DNA of 64,000 bases from contig NZ_JAYLLN010000017.1 of NCBI RefSeq assembly GCF_037126265.1, forward strand, positions 1-64,000, in the 5' to 3' direction. The notes under the pieces were generated by a model, which did not search any database, was not told the origin of the DNA, and saw only the letters and a program-made list of their open reading frames with translations. The translations under genes and the position numbers were made by a program. The stretch comes from Sphingobacterium tenebrionis (GTDB lineage: Bacteria; Bacteroidota; Bacteroidia; Sphingobacteriales; Sphingobacteriaceae). Below are positions 37,382-46,151 of the stretch, in pieces (the first letter of the stretch is position 1; each line of letters begins with the position of its first letter).

Positions 37382-38047
37382 ATGGAATTTGTAAATACCG
37401 GCGATGGATCCAAAACATTATATCATGCAGAAGTGGGCGAGCACTACCATTCCAAGCATGGTGCCTATCAGGAAAGCATCCATGTTTTCTTAAAGACCGG
37501 CCTTCAATATTGGTTGGAAAAGGAAAATAAACAGGCTGCTGCCATTCTGGAGATCGGATTTGGAACAGGTTTGAATTTTTTGCTTAGTGCGAATTGGGCG
37601 ATGAAAAATAAGGTGGGCTTGGATTATGTGGGTATTGAGGCCTATCCCTTGGAAAAGGATCTCTTGATTCAGTCCGGTTATGATAGTTATATAGCAAATG
37701 AACTTTGGACTGCGTTTACCCAAGAATACGAAACTGCGCAACAGGGTAAAACGCCAATTACCGAACATATTCTTCTAAAAATTGCGGTTCAAAAAGTGAT
37801 GGATTTTCAGACCGATCAAAAGTTTGATGTGATTTATTTCGATGCTTTTGCCGAAATCCATCAGCCGGAGATGTGGACCGCGGAAACATTGTCTCATGTG
37901 GTTCAGTTCCTGAACCCAGGTGGTGTCTTTGTAACTTACGCCATTACCGGAAATCTAAAAAGAGCCATGAAAGCTTTAGGGTTCAGTATAGAAAAGGCAG
38001 CAGGTGCCCCCGGCAAAAGAGAAATGCTTAGAGCTACGAAGCTATAA
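37382..38047 (+). CDS. mnmD: tRNA (5-methylaminomethyl-2-thiouridine)(34)-methyltransferase MnmD-like
   Basis: SAM-dependent enzyme finishing the wobble-uridine modification in tRNA. The 221-aa protein has the DUF752/MnmD features: GSKTLYHAEVGEHYHSKHGA near the N-terminus, the SAM-binding ILEIGFGTGLN motif (about 55-65), IYFDAFAEIHQPEMW with the DAFxP-like segment, and a C-terminal APGKREMLRA. It lacks the MnmC oxidase domain, as usual for stand-alone MnmD. Start at 37382 is chosen over a TTG 18 bp upstream. Its stop codon abuts the convergent orphan gene. Confidence 0.9.
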   Translation: MEFVNTGDGSKTLYHAEVGEHYHSKHGAYQESIHVFLKTGLQYWLEKENKQAAAILEIGFGTGLNFLLSANWAMKNKVGLDYVGIEAYPLEKDLLIQSGYDSYIANELWTAFTQEYETAQQGKTPITEHILLKIAVQKVMDFQTDQKFDVIYFDAFAEIHQPEMWTAETLSHVVQFLNPGGVFVTYAITGNLKRAMKALGFSIEKAAGAPGKREMLRATKL

Positions 38048-38812
38048 CTAAATTAACTTTAATAATTTTTTGATAAATAAAGTCTTTTCCATAGAAATGC
38101 TGTTTTTGTAAAAAAAATTATTGACAAATTTTTCTTTATTTTCTTCACTAAATTTTATTTCAACCAATGCTCCCTGAATTTCGTTCTTTTCATCCAAATC
38201 AAATTCAAGGTTAAATGGAGTTTGAATAGATGGATCTATAACTAAATTATAGATTTCCTCTTGGGATTTAAATTGGATTTCTATACATTTTTTGTCGTTA
38301 TAAATCTTTTCTTTGATAAATCCCAACTTGAGATTTTTTGACTTGATTTTTTCTGGTAAATTTTTCAATTGGAAAATATTAAAATCAACCAATTTTGAGT
38401 AGTCTAAAGCTTTTTTTTCTGATAGTTTTGGGTTGATTAAATCAGCGGTATAAACATACAAGCTATTTTTTGCGGTGTCAATGACTTCAATTCTCCATAA
38501 TTTTTGAAAAATGGTATCCTTAATGATATCTAATTCTTCAGCTACAGTTACATCTTGCTGGAATATAGTCTTATTAGGAAACCTGATTACATAAGAATCG
38601 AATTGATAAATAGTGTCTATAGAATTAAAAAGCAAATTTTTTGAATGGCATATGTAAGTCCAGTTCTTTAATGAGTCTTGTTCATTTGCAAAAGTTAGCT
38701 GTGGTAAACCAAAAAAAGTAAAGAATATTAAAAATATCGAAGTATAAAGAACCTTAGAAACTTTAGATTGAGGATTTTTATGGCAAGAATAAAATGAATT
38801 TGTTTTCATCAT
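38048..38812 (-). CDS. Unknown secreted protein, AT-rich
   Basis: A 254-aa protein I do not recognise. A hydrophobic stretch near 22-42 (IFLIFFTFFGLPQLTFA) looks like a late signal peptide, so it is probably exported. The rest is rich in Lys, Ile, Asn and Phe, with beta-strand-like alternation. The coding sequence is clearly more AT-rich than its neighbours and has long A/T runs, which may mark a recent arrival. It is followed directly by mnmD on the opposite strand and stands alone otherwise. Confidence 0.65.
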   Translation of the reverse strand: MMKTNSFYSCHKNPQSKVSKVLYTSIFLIFFTFFGLPQLTFANEQDSLKNWTYICHSKNLLFNSIDTIYQFDSYVIRFPNKTIFQQDVTVAEELDIIKDTIFQKLWRIEVIDTAKNSLYVYTADLINPKLSEKKALDYSKLVDFNIFQLKNLPEKIKSKNLKLGFIKEKIYNDKKCIEIQFKSQEEIYNLVIDPSIQTPFNLEFDLDEKNEIQGALVEIKFSEENKEKFVNNFFYKNSISMEKTLFIKKLLKLI

Positions 38813-38932
38813 AAATGAAGCTAATATTAGTGCGATTTTTTCTGATTCGACCTAAATAAATCTTATTCAATGCTAAGAAAAATCGATTAGCTGATTACAA
38901 ATGCACTATTATCAAATTGTTAAAGCACAATT

Positions 38933-40399
38933 TTAATCTCTTCTATTCGCTCCCTTTCTGTTGGTTAAATTATCACCCAGATCAGCTCTAGCCTCTTCTG
39001 CCATCTGTAACAATTTTTCTTTTACATCAGGATGTTGCTCGATCACATTATACCTTTCTGCTGGATCCCTACGCAAATCGAAAAGCATTAAACTATCCAC
39101 CGTTTTACTATTGTATTTTCCGCCATTTCCATCATTCCCCGGCAAGATATCCTCGTAAGAGCGATAGCGATGCGGGAATACCAACTTCCAATTCTCCAAC
39201 CGGACAGCCTCCAGATCATTCTTGTTGTAATAATAATACATCCTATCCCGATGGGGTTTGGCCTCCGCATCTTTCAGATTGGGCAAAAAGCTGAGTCCAT
39301 CTATCTGAAAAGGATGTTCTTGATAATTTACAATATCCGCTAAAGTGGCAAAGATATCCATACTGCTGCTGAGGTTATTCTCAATCCTTCCTTGCTTGAT
39401 TATCTTTGGCCATTGGATTATACATGGCACTCGTTGTCCACCTTCCCAGCTCGTACCTTTTCCCTCCCGGAATCCACCGGAAGAACCATTTTGATTTCCA
39501 AAATTCAACCAAGGACCATTATCACTGGTAAATATCACGATGGTATTGTCCTCGATCTTGGCATCCTTCAATGCTTGTAGGATAGTACCCATCGACCAAT
39601 CAATTTCCGCCATCACATCTCCATACAGTCCCTGTTTTGTCTTACCTATAAATTTTTCTGAAGTAGCAATCGGCGCATGGGTCATATTATGCGCTAGATA
39701 TAAGAAAAAACGATCCTTTTTATGCTTTTTGATGTAATCAACCGCTTCCTTGGTATACCGTTGGGTAAGGGTTGCCTGATCTTTTAAATCCTTGATGATG
39801 CCGATGGTATCCGGAATTTCCTGACCAACCTTACTCTGTAGAAGTGGTAATTTCGGATAATGCGCAACTCGACCGCCTTTTTTGGCTGGGGAACCATCAA
39901 ATTCCACCGGCCACATATCATTAGAATAGGGTAGACCCACATATCCATCGAATCCTTGTTTTGTAGGAAGGAATTCTGGTTCATTACCAAGATGCCATTT
40001 ACCGACCATATACGTATGATAGCCTTTGCTCTTGAGCATTTCAGCGATGGTTATTTCTGAGGATTTCAAACCTGCTTTCGCATTGGGCATATACGCCCCA
40101 TGCACTCCCATCCGATTTGGATAATTGCCGGTCAATAAAGCAGCGCGAGAAGCCGAACATACCGCTTGAGGAACCAGGAAATTCGTGAAACGAATGCCAT
40201 GATTGGCCATCTGATCCAATATGGGGGTTTGGTAATCCAATGCTCCCGTTACGCCCAGGTCGCCGTAGCCCATATCATCCATGAAGATCAAGATCACATT
40301 GGGAAGGTCTTTTTTATCCACTCGAGTTCCTTTATGTTGGGCAAACAAAAACGCTGGAAAAAATAAAAGGAATAACATAAGGTATCGGTGGTTTCTCAT
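38933..40399 (-). CDS. Secreted sulfatase
   Basis: A 488-aa type I sulfatase with a signal peptide (1-20). The active-site motif is CSASRAALLTG with Cys81 as the residue converted to formylglycine; the usual Pro is Ala. Metal-binding Asp41-Asp42 (FMDDMG) and the second metal/substrate regions HMTHAPI-like (HNMTHAP) and FTSDNGP are present. Substrate could be a sulfated glycan. No maturase (anSME) gene is beside it, so activation must come from elsewhere in the genome. It stands alone, followed downstream by a palindromic repeat at 40.49 kb (on its promoter side). Confidence 0.92.
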   Translation of the reverse strand: MRNHRYLMLFLLFFPAFLFAQHKGTRVDKKDLPNVILIFMDDMGYGDLGVTGALDYQTPILDQMANHGIRFTNFLVPQAVCSASRAALLTGNYPNRMGVHGAYMPNAKAGLKSSEITIAEMLKSKGYHTYMVGKWHLGNEPEFLPTKQGFDGYVGLPYSNDMWPVEFDGSPAKKGGRVAHYPKLPLLQSKVGQEIPDTIGIIKDLKDQATLTQRYTKEAVDYIKKHKKDRFFLYLAHNMTHAPIATSEKFIGKTKQGLYGDVMAEIDWSMGTILQALKDAKIEDNTIVIFTSDNGPWLNFGNQNGSSGGFREGKGTSWEGGQRVPCIIQWPKIIKQGRIENNLSSSMDIFATLADIVNYQEHPFQIDGLSFLPNLKDAEAKPHRDRMYYYYNKNDLEAVRLENWKLVFPHRYRSYEDILPGNDGNGGKYNSKTVDSLMLFDLRRDPAERYNVIEQHPDVKEKLLQMAEEARADLGDNLTNRKGANRRD

Positions 40400-40491
40400 G
40401 GATTTAAATTTGGTTCTTTAAAAATATTAAAAAAAAGTAGAAGCGGATACAGAAAGATAAAACGCAAATGCTTCTAGGTGTAAGCATAATG

Positions 40492-40555
40492 TAAGTGTAG
40501 TGTAAGTGAGTTGTAAGTACCTTTTAGCACTTACAACTCACTTACACTACACTTA
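40492..40555. repeat. TGTAAGTGAG palindromic repeat, copy 2 (27-bp perfect hairpin)
   Basis: 40492-40518 and 40529-40555 are perfectly complementary over 27 bp around a 10-nt loop (ACCTTTTAGC). The arm is made of about 10-bp units (TGTAAGTGTAG, TGTAAGTGAG, TTGTAAGT). Further related units extend out to about 40481 and 40571. Copy 1 is at 10.80 kb. It lies between the sulfatase start and the slyD terminator; the 253-bp gap holds nothing else but these two structures. Confidence 0.9.
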
Positions 40556-40588
40556 GACCTCACTTGCACTAAGTCTTTAAATCGAAAA

Positions 40589-40624
40589 AAAACGGTTGTA
40601 AAGCATTTGCCTTACAACCGTTTT
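40589..40624 (-). terminator. Rho-independent terminator of slyD
   Basis: AAAACGGTTGTAA (40589-40601) and TTACAACCGTTTT (40612-40624) form a perfect 13-bp stem with a 10-nt loop. On the minus strand the stem ends in a run of eight T residues. It lies 28 bp past the slyD stop codon. Confidence 0.92.
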
Positions 40625-40652
40625 ATATAGCTTTTAGATTAAAATCTAATTT

Positions 40653-41156
40653 TTATTCGTGACCTTCAGTTCCGTCAGCACCATGTGCATGTCCGTGGGA
40701 TAATTCCTCTGGAGTAGCTTCTCTGGTATCCAGGATTTCAATGTCAAAATTCAATTTTTTTCCAGCCATTGGGTGGTTCAAATCTGCAACTACAGCTTCA
40801 GGAGTAACTTCTACCACTACTGCACGGAATTGATTTCCTTGGTTGTCCTGCAAAGGAATAACCTCTCCAACTGGAGGAAGACCGATTTCTTGGAACATAT
40901 CTGCTGGTAATTGTGCCATTGCACGATCATCACGCTCACCGTATGCATCTGCTGCTTCTAATTCGAAGGATAATTTATCACCTGCGTTCAATCCGGCAAT
41001 ATTCTCTTCAAATTTTGGAAGCATCATACCAACACCATATAAGAAAGTTAACGGGTTTTCCGTGGTTGTCTGCTCCACAAATGTTTTTTCACCATTCTCT
41101 TCAATTGTATGAAGAACATAGTTTAACGTAACTACGTTGTTGTTTTCTACTGCCAT
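40653..41156 (-). CDS. slyD: SlyD-like FKBP-type peptidyl-prolyl isomerase
   Basis: Cytoplasmic prolyl isomerase/chaperone of 167 aa. The FKBP domain is interrupted by the insert-in-flap typical of SlyD (about 66-120, YGERDDRAMAQLPADMF through the AVVVEVTPEAVVADLNHPMAGKKL return in parts). LNHPLAGK-like LNHPMAGKKLNF is present. The tail is His-rich (SHGHAHGADGTEGHE), a shorter version of the nickel-binding tail of E. coli SlyD. It has its own terminator and lies 20 bp after the YyaL-like gene on the same strand. Confidence 0.92.
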   Translation of the reverse strand: MAVENNNVVTLNYVLHTIEENGEKTFVEQTTTENPLTFLYGVGMMLPKFEENIAGLNAGDKLSFELEAADAYGERDDRAMAQLPADMFQEIGLPPVGEVIPLQDNQGNQFRAVVVEVTPEAVVADLNHPMAGKKLNFDIEILDTREATPEELSHGHAHGADGTEGHE

Positions 41157-41176
41157 TCTAATTGATTTATGGGATC

Positions 41177-43186
41177 TTATCCCTGTTTATTATTTATAAG
41201 TTCTATGATATCTGCAATCGACGATTGAGGTAGACTGCAAGTTTTTCGTTGACAAAGGTAGGCTTTTGAATCCAAACCTTCTTTATGCTCTAACAAAGGA
41301 AGTTTACTTTTTGTTCCCCCAAGGGTAATTTTATTCGGAATATAATGCTCGTCGAGTTCTTTCCGCCATTCGAGGGCGTCCGATCCGGTCAGTGCCACTT
41401 CCCAGACACCATAGTGCAGTTCCAATAACTGGATCGCCCAATTGGAATAGGCCGATCCATAAGATTTAATATGTGGATAGACATTCGCAAATACCTGTTC
41501 CGCGATGCTTTGGTAAACATTATTATTAAATAAAAGTGCCAATTTGAACAGTTGGCGAACGATCGTTGAAGTAGAGGCAGGAATAACATTGTCCATGATC
41601 TCGCTTTTACGGGCAATCAATTCTTCTGCTTGGTTGCCGGTATAGTAAAAAGTTCCCTGACTGGCATCGAAGAAGAAAGATATGGCCTTATCCATGAGGT
41701 TTTTTGCTTTTTCTAACCATTCTTCCTCAAAGGTGGTTTCATATAGCGCTATGAAAGCCTCTATCGTAAAGGCATAATCGTCCAGAAATCCTGGGATTGC
41801 CCTGTTCTGATCGGCTGGCTGATGAAGCATTTCGCCATCATGCATGGCATATTGCTCCAGGAATTTGGCGGTATCCAAGGCTAGGCTTAAATATTTTTCC
41901 TTATTAAATACACGGTAGGCATCTAAAAGTCCTTTTAACATCAGGGCATTCCAAGTAGTCAATTGCTTGTGGTCCAAACCAGGTCTGACCCGATTGCTCC
42001 GATATTCCAGCAGTTTTTTCTTGAGCTCGCCCAAGTATTCATCCCATTGTGCGGTCTCAAATCCTACTTCACGGATAAGATCCTCATCATCTGGTCTTAC
42101 AAATGGGATATTGGTCTGTTCTTCCGTCCAATTCCCACTTTTAACGATATTGTAATATTGTCTTGCCAACTCCGCATCGGCACCTAGGATATCAAATTCA
42201 TCGTAATCAAAGGTATAGAATTTACCTTCCACCCCTTCGCTATCCGCATCCAGGGCACTGTAGAATCCGCCGTTGGCATCCAGCATTTCCCTCACCGCCC
42301 AATTGATGGTCTCTTCGACCAAGGTTTTATAGAGCGGCATGGGCCTTTCCTGGTAAGCCTCACTGTAAAGGCTGATCAGCTGGGCATTGTCATATAGCAT
42401 TTTCTCGAAATGGGGTACATGCCATTGTCCATCCACGGAATAACGGGCAAAACCACCTGCTATCTGATCGTAGATCCCGCCATTGGCCATCTTTTTAAGC
42501 GTAAAATGCACGTGATCCAAAACAGCTTGGTCCTTTGCCAAATGCCCATAACGCAAAAAGAACAACCAGTTATTGGGCAAAGGGAATTTTGGCGCCCTTC
42601 GATAACCGCCGTCTTGATCATCAAAATGGTTTTTCCAAGGTTCGACCACCTGTTTGATATCTTCGAATGTATATTGTTCTGGAATTTCCTGTATAGGAAG
42701 CTTTTCAGCATTTTGAATGCCTTCCGTCAATCGGTTCGCATAATCCAAGGCTACCTCTGGTTTTTCTTCCCACATCTGGGCAATCTGAAGCAAGACCTGT
42801 TGCCAATCATGAGGTTTAAAATAGGTCCCTCCGTAGATTGGTCTACCGTCGGGTAGACAGATGCAGTTCAACGGCCATCCACCGGCATTGGTCATCAACT
42901 GAACCGCGATCATATAGATCTGGTCGATATCTGGTCTTTCTTCTCTATCAATCTTTATGGAGACAAAGAACTTGTTCATGGTCTCAGCGATCGCTTCATT
43001 CTCGAAACTTTCCCGTTCCATCACATGACACCAGTGGCAGGCGGAATAGCCTATGCTCACGATGATCAACTTGTTTTCTGATTTTGCCTTTTGGAGCGCT
43101 TCTTCTCCCCAAGGATACCAATGCACCGGATTATGTGCATGTTGTTTTAAATAAGGGGAGTGTTCTGCCTGTAATTTGTTTCCCAT
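41177..43186 (-). CDS. YyaL/SSP411 family protein with N-terminal thioredoxin domain
   Basis: A 669-aa cytoplasmic protein. The N-terminal thioredoxin-like domain (about 1-165) starts NKLQAEHSPYLKQHAHNPVH and has SACHWCHVM (Cys50, Cys53). The rest (about 190-640) is an alpha/alpha six-hairpin barrel like those of AGE epimerases and glycoside hydrolases. The family is very widely conserved (human SPATA20) but its biochemical role is not established. It lies 20 bp after the SixA gene, so the SixA-YyaL-slyD genes probably form one transcript. Confidence 0.92.
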   Translation of the reverse strand: MGNKLQAEHSPYLKQHAHNPVHWYPWGEEALQKAKSENKLIIVSIGYSACHWCHVMERESFENEAIAETMNKFFVSIKIDREERPDIDQIYMIAVQLMTNAGGWPLNCICLPDGRPIYGGTYFKPHDWQQVLLQIAQMWEEKPEVALDYANRLTEGIQNAEKLPIQEIPEQYTFEDIKQVVEPWKNHFDDQDGGYRRAPKFPLPNNWLFFLRYGHLAKDQAVLDHVHFTLKKMANGGIYDQIAGGFARYSVDGQWHVPHFEKMLYDNAQLISLYSEAYQERPMPLYKTLVEETINWAVREMLDANGGFYSALDADSEGVEGKFYTFDYDEFDILGADAELARQYYNIVKSGNWTEEQTNIPFVRPDDEDLIREVGFETAQWDEYLGELKKKLLEYRSNRVRPGLDHKQLTTWNALMLKGLLDAYRVFNKEKYLSLALDTAKFLEQYAMHDGEMLHQPADQNRAIPGFLDDYAFTIEAFIALYETTFEEEWLEKAKNLMDKAISFFFDASQGTFYYTGNQAEELIARKSEIMDNVIPASTSTIVRQLFKLALLFNNNVYQSIAEQVFANVYPHIKSYGSAYSNWAIQLLELHYGVWEVALTGSDALEWRKELDEHYIPNKITLGGTKSKLPLLEHKEGLDSKAYLCQRKTCSLPQSSIADIIELINNKQG

Positions 43187-43206
43187 ACCTTACTAAGGTA
43201 AAAATT

Positions 43207-43692
43207 TTACTTTAAAAATTCGATGAGCGATGCGGTGCCGCCAGCAAGCATGGAGAAGTTGATTCCTTCCTCCAGTTGGAGAACAGCGACATTGGAAGTT
43301 GCCAATTCGACCTCCGAATGGCTCAGGTAATTGCATAGGTTGGATAAGCCTGGGTTATGACCGAATACCAATACCTGATCGTATTGATCATCGACATCAT
43401 TGATCACTTGAAGTATTTCCATTAAATGCGCCTCGTAGATCTTCTCCGTAGTTTGGATATCCTGAATGGGATAACCAATGATCGGGCAGAAAATCTCTGC
43501 CGTTTGAAATGCTCTATTGGCTGCAGAAGAAATGACCAAGGTATTTTCGTCAACCGTTAGCTTGTCCGCCAATTCTTGTGCAATCCTGTTCGCACGCTCT
43601 CTACCTTTATCCTGTAGATCCCTATAAAAGTCACTCTTGGCAAATCCATGTTCCTCTGCTTTGGCATGACGCACTAAATATACTTTTTTCAT
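43207..43692 (-). CDS. SixA-type histidine phosphatase
   Basis: A 161-aa single-domain histidine phosphatase. The catalytic RHAKAEE motif (Arg7-His8) opens the protein and the second histidine is in FGHNPGLSNLC (near 111). SixA in E. coli dephosphorylates phosphohistidine proteins; the substrate here is unknown. First gene of the group continuing into the YyaL-like gene 20 bp downstream. Confidence 0.9.
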   Translation of the reverse strand: MKKVYLVRHAKAEEHGFAKSDFYRDLQDKGRERANRIAQELADKLTVDENTLVISSAANRAFQTAEIFCPIIGYPIQDIQTTEKIYEAHLMEILQVINDVDDQYDQVLVFGHNPGLSNLCNYLSHSEVELATSNVAVLQLEEGINFSMLAGGTASLIEFLK

Positions 43693-43812
43693 ATCCTCTT
43701 TTCTGTTGTTAAAGCATACAATATAATTATTATAAACGCTTTTAAGATTAGGAAATTGTTAAAGATTGTCTGTAAAAAGAAATGATAAATACAAATTTTG
43801 ATAAATACTCAG

Positions 43813-43820
43813 TAGCTTTG
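43813..43820 (+). promoter_or_regulatory. Possible -7 element of the glycan cluster
   Basis: TAGCTTTG matches TAnnTTTG, 52 bp before the ATG at 43873. The only TTTG upstream (43797-43800) is too close to be a -33 box. One motif only. Confidence 0.35.
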
Positions 43821-43872
43821 CCCACGGATTTTTCGTTCCATCGAAAAACTGACAATAATTATTTACAAACCA

Positions 43873-45105
43873 ATGTATTGGAAGCATTTTATCCTTTTGG
43901 CATCTATAGTTTTCTTATGGAGCGGATGTAAGCAAACTTTGGAAGAATTGGAGCCTTTGGAAGAGAAGAAGGCTGGATTTAGAAAAGTGAATTCCCTTAA
44001 AGATGATTTTTTAGTTCAACCTATCCTGGTTCAAATCCAGACGATTGCCAATGGAAATTATCCAGGCTTGCATACTAGCCAATTTTTAAGGGATCTGGGC
44101 TTTTTTCAAGATGGTTATTGCCATCCCGATGTTCAATATTTTCCAAACGGATTTCGAGGCTATAAATTTTGGATGGTTTTCACACCCTATTTTGGAAGTG
44201 TGGGCTATGATTTCTATGCCAGGCGCTATGAAAACCCGACTGTGGTAGTTTCCAATGATGGTATCAATTGGGTAGAGCCGGAAGGAATTTCCAATCCTAT
44301 CCAAAAAACAGCATCCTTTAAAGAGAGCTTTTTGGAGAAAAAAGGGGAATTGGTGCAGGGGTTCTGGTCGGATGTCGATTGGATGTTTAGGAACAACCGT
44401 TTCGAACTTTATTACAGGGGAAGTTTTATCAAAGCTACAGCCTTGAAAAAAAGAGGGGTAAATAACCAAAATAATCGCCATAAATTAATGGAGAATGCGC
44501 TTCGAACTATTGTGAGGCAAACCTCAGTGGATGGGATTAATTGGGAACCTTTAGAAGTTATTTATACGAGCAATGCACCTGCTACTTCTAAAGATAATCA
44601 CATTCTTTCGCCTTCCTTTGTAGACGTCGATGGAAATATTAAAAGCTATGAAGTAGAGTTCAACAAAACACAGAATAGATTTAAATCTGATGATTTGACA
44701 TTGGTAATCAACAGATCCTCATTAAATGGATTGGATTTCAGTAACTACAGGGCTAGTAAGGCTGTAAACTTCTTGAATGAGCCATGGCTAACATTAAATC
44801 CCAACAATTCGGTATGGCATTTGGACGTTACTTATCAGGATGGGTATTATTTTATGTTATTGGCAGTGGGGGATGTCAAAAAATACACTTCGGATCTTTT
44901 ATACTTGGCATATTCCAAAGATGGAATTAATTTTTTGGTTGAAGGCGCGCCTATCGTGAAGGAGAGAGCCTACCGTTCTACAATTTTTGCCATGGATAAA
45001 AATAACCATCATATAGAATTTGGATTGATTTTAGGCTCAAAGGTTGGTCAATTTAAGTTTGCCAAAATTAAAGTAGATACCGAAAAAATTGAAGACGCTT
45101 TTTAG
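43873..45105 (+). CDS. Lipoprotein with beta-propeller glycosidase-like repeats
   Basis: A 410-aa lipoprotein (lipobox FLWSGC, Cys19). Repeated segments such as VVSNDGINWVEPEGI, TSVDGINWEPLEVIY and AYSKDGINFLVEGAP follow the SxDGxxW pattern of five-bladed glycosidase propellers (GH43/GH32/GH130-like), and FMLLAVGD lies near the end. I cannot identify catalytic acids with confidence, so it may be a binding protein. It opens the plus-strand glycan cluster, 11 bp before the GT2 gene. Confidence 0.75.
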   Translation: MYWKHFILLASIVFLWSGCKQTLEELEPLEEKKAGFRKVNSLKDDFLVQPILVQIQTIANGNYPGLHTSQFLRDLGFFQDGYCHPDVQYFPNGFRGYKFWMVFTPYFGSVGYDFYARRYENPTVVVSNDGINWVEPEGISNPIQKTASFKESFLEKKGELVQGFWSDVDWMFRNNRFELYYRGSFIKATALKKRGVNNQNNRHKLMENALRTIVRQTSVDGINWEPLEVIYTSNAPATSKDNHILSPSFVDVDGNIKSYEVEFNKTQNRFKSDDLTLVINRSSLNGLDFSNYRASKAVNFLNEPWLTLNPNNSVWHLDVTYQDGYYFMLLAVGDVKKYTSDLLYLAYSKDGINFLVEGAPIVKERAYRSTIFAMDKNNHHIEFGLILGSKVGQFKFAKIKVDTEKIEDAF

Positions 45106-45116
45106 AAGGGAATTGC

Positions 45117-46151
45117 ATGAAGGAGAACTATAAGAATATCAAAGTTTCTGTTGTTATACCGGTTTTTAACCGACAAAAATTTTTGGGGGAAGCTGTTGAA
45201 AGCGTTCTAGCACAGGACCTGACCGAAATCGAAATCATTATCGTCAATGATGGAAGTACTGATCAATCTGCAGTTGTAGCCAAAGAGTACCAAGCAAAAG
45301 ACCGTAGAGTAATTTATATGGAACAGGAAAACCAAGGGGTTTCTGTTGCCAGGAATAAAGGAATGGCTATGGCGAAAGGGGAATATCTCTATTTTCTGGA
45401 TTCAGATGATATCCTTGGTCAAGGGTTTTTGTCGTCCAGCTATGCAATGGCTACTGAAAAGAAGTTCGATCTGCTAGTTTGTGGAGCTTATTTTTTGGAT
45501 AGATTTCCTCAGGTAATGGCTCTTCAAACCTGTGCACTTTTTATGAAAAAATCCTTTTTAGACCTGCATCCGGATGTTCAATTTCTAAAAGGTATTCAGC
45601 CAGGGGAGGATGGTGTGTTCTCTCATGAACTATTGGCATTGACCGATAAAATAGGGATAAACCTGAACACGACCTATTTTTACCGGGAGCATGAAGGCCA
45701 GAATACTTCTCAAATAAAAAAACAGACTGATAAAGTCCTCCAAGTAATCCCCATCTGGTTGAAGGAATTGGAGGAATTTTATGAACGCTATAATCTTTGG
45801 GATAAAAAAGCCCTTCATCTGGCTCGATTTATCGAACATGAGCCATTTGAGTTCAGATATATGGCCATGCCCTTTCAGCAAGAACAAAAACAGCATCTTT
45901 TCCAAACGATCCGGGACTTTATGGATAGTAAAGTGCTCCCAAGACTAACAGACAGAGATAGGAACGTACTTTCAGCAGCATTTATCGGTTTTTTACAAGC
46001 GCGATCAGCAGAAGAATTTGATGCTTGGTATCAAGCAAGAAAATTAAAGAACAGAGCTAAAGTAAAAGCTTTATATTTAGTCAGTAAACTGTTACCCAGC
46101 CGAAAATGGAAGAAAAGTTTTCGGGCTAAGATGAAGAAGAAATACGATTGA
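45117..46151 (+). CDS. Glycosyltransferase family 2 (GT-A)
   Basis: A 344-aa GT-A enzyme. Opening VSVVIPVFNRQKFLGEAVES, IIVNDGSTDQSA and the DxD-type YFLDSDD (about 94-98) are standard GT2 features. The C-terminal part (about 200-344) is helical and basic. It works at the cytoplasmic face. Its stop codon shares one base with the next ATG (TGATGA), so it is coupled to the GT4 gene. Donor and acceptor unknown. Confidence 0.9.
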   Translation: MKENYKNIKVSVVIPVFNRQKFLGEAVESVLAQDLTEIEIIIVNDGSTDQSAVVAKEYQAKDRRVIYMEQENQGVSVARNKGMAMAKGEYLYFLDSDDILGQGFLSSSYAMATEKKFDLLVCGAYFLDRFPQVMALQTCALFMKKSFLDLHPDVQFLKGIQPGEDGVFSHELLALTDKIGINLNTTYFYREHEGQNTSQIKKQTDKVLQVIPIWLKELEEFYERYNLWDKKALHLARFIEHEPFEFRYMAMPFQQEQKQHLFQTIRDFMDSKVLPRLTDRDRNVLSAAFIGFLQARSAEEFDAWYQARKLKNRAKVKALYLVSKLLPSRKWKKSFRAKMKKKYD

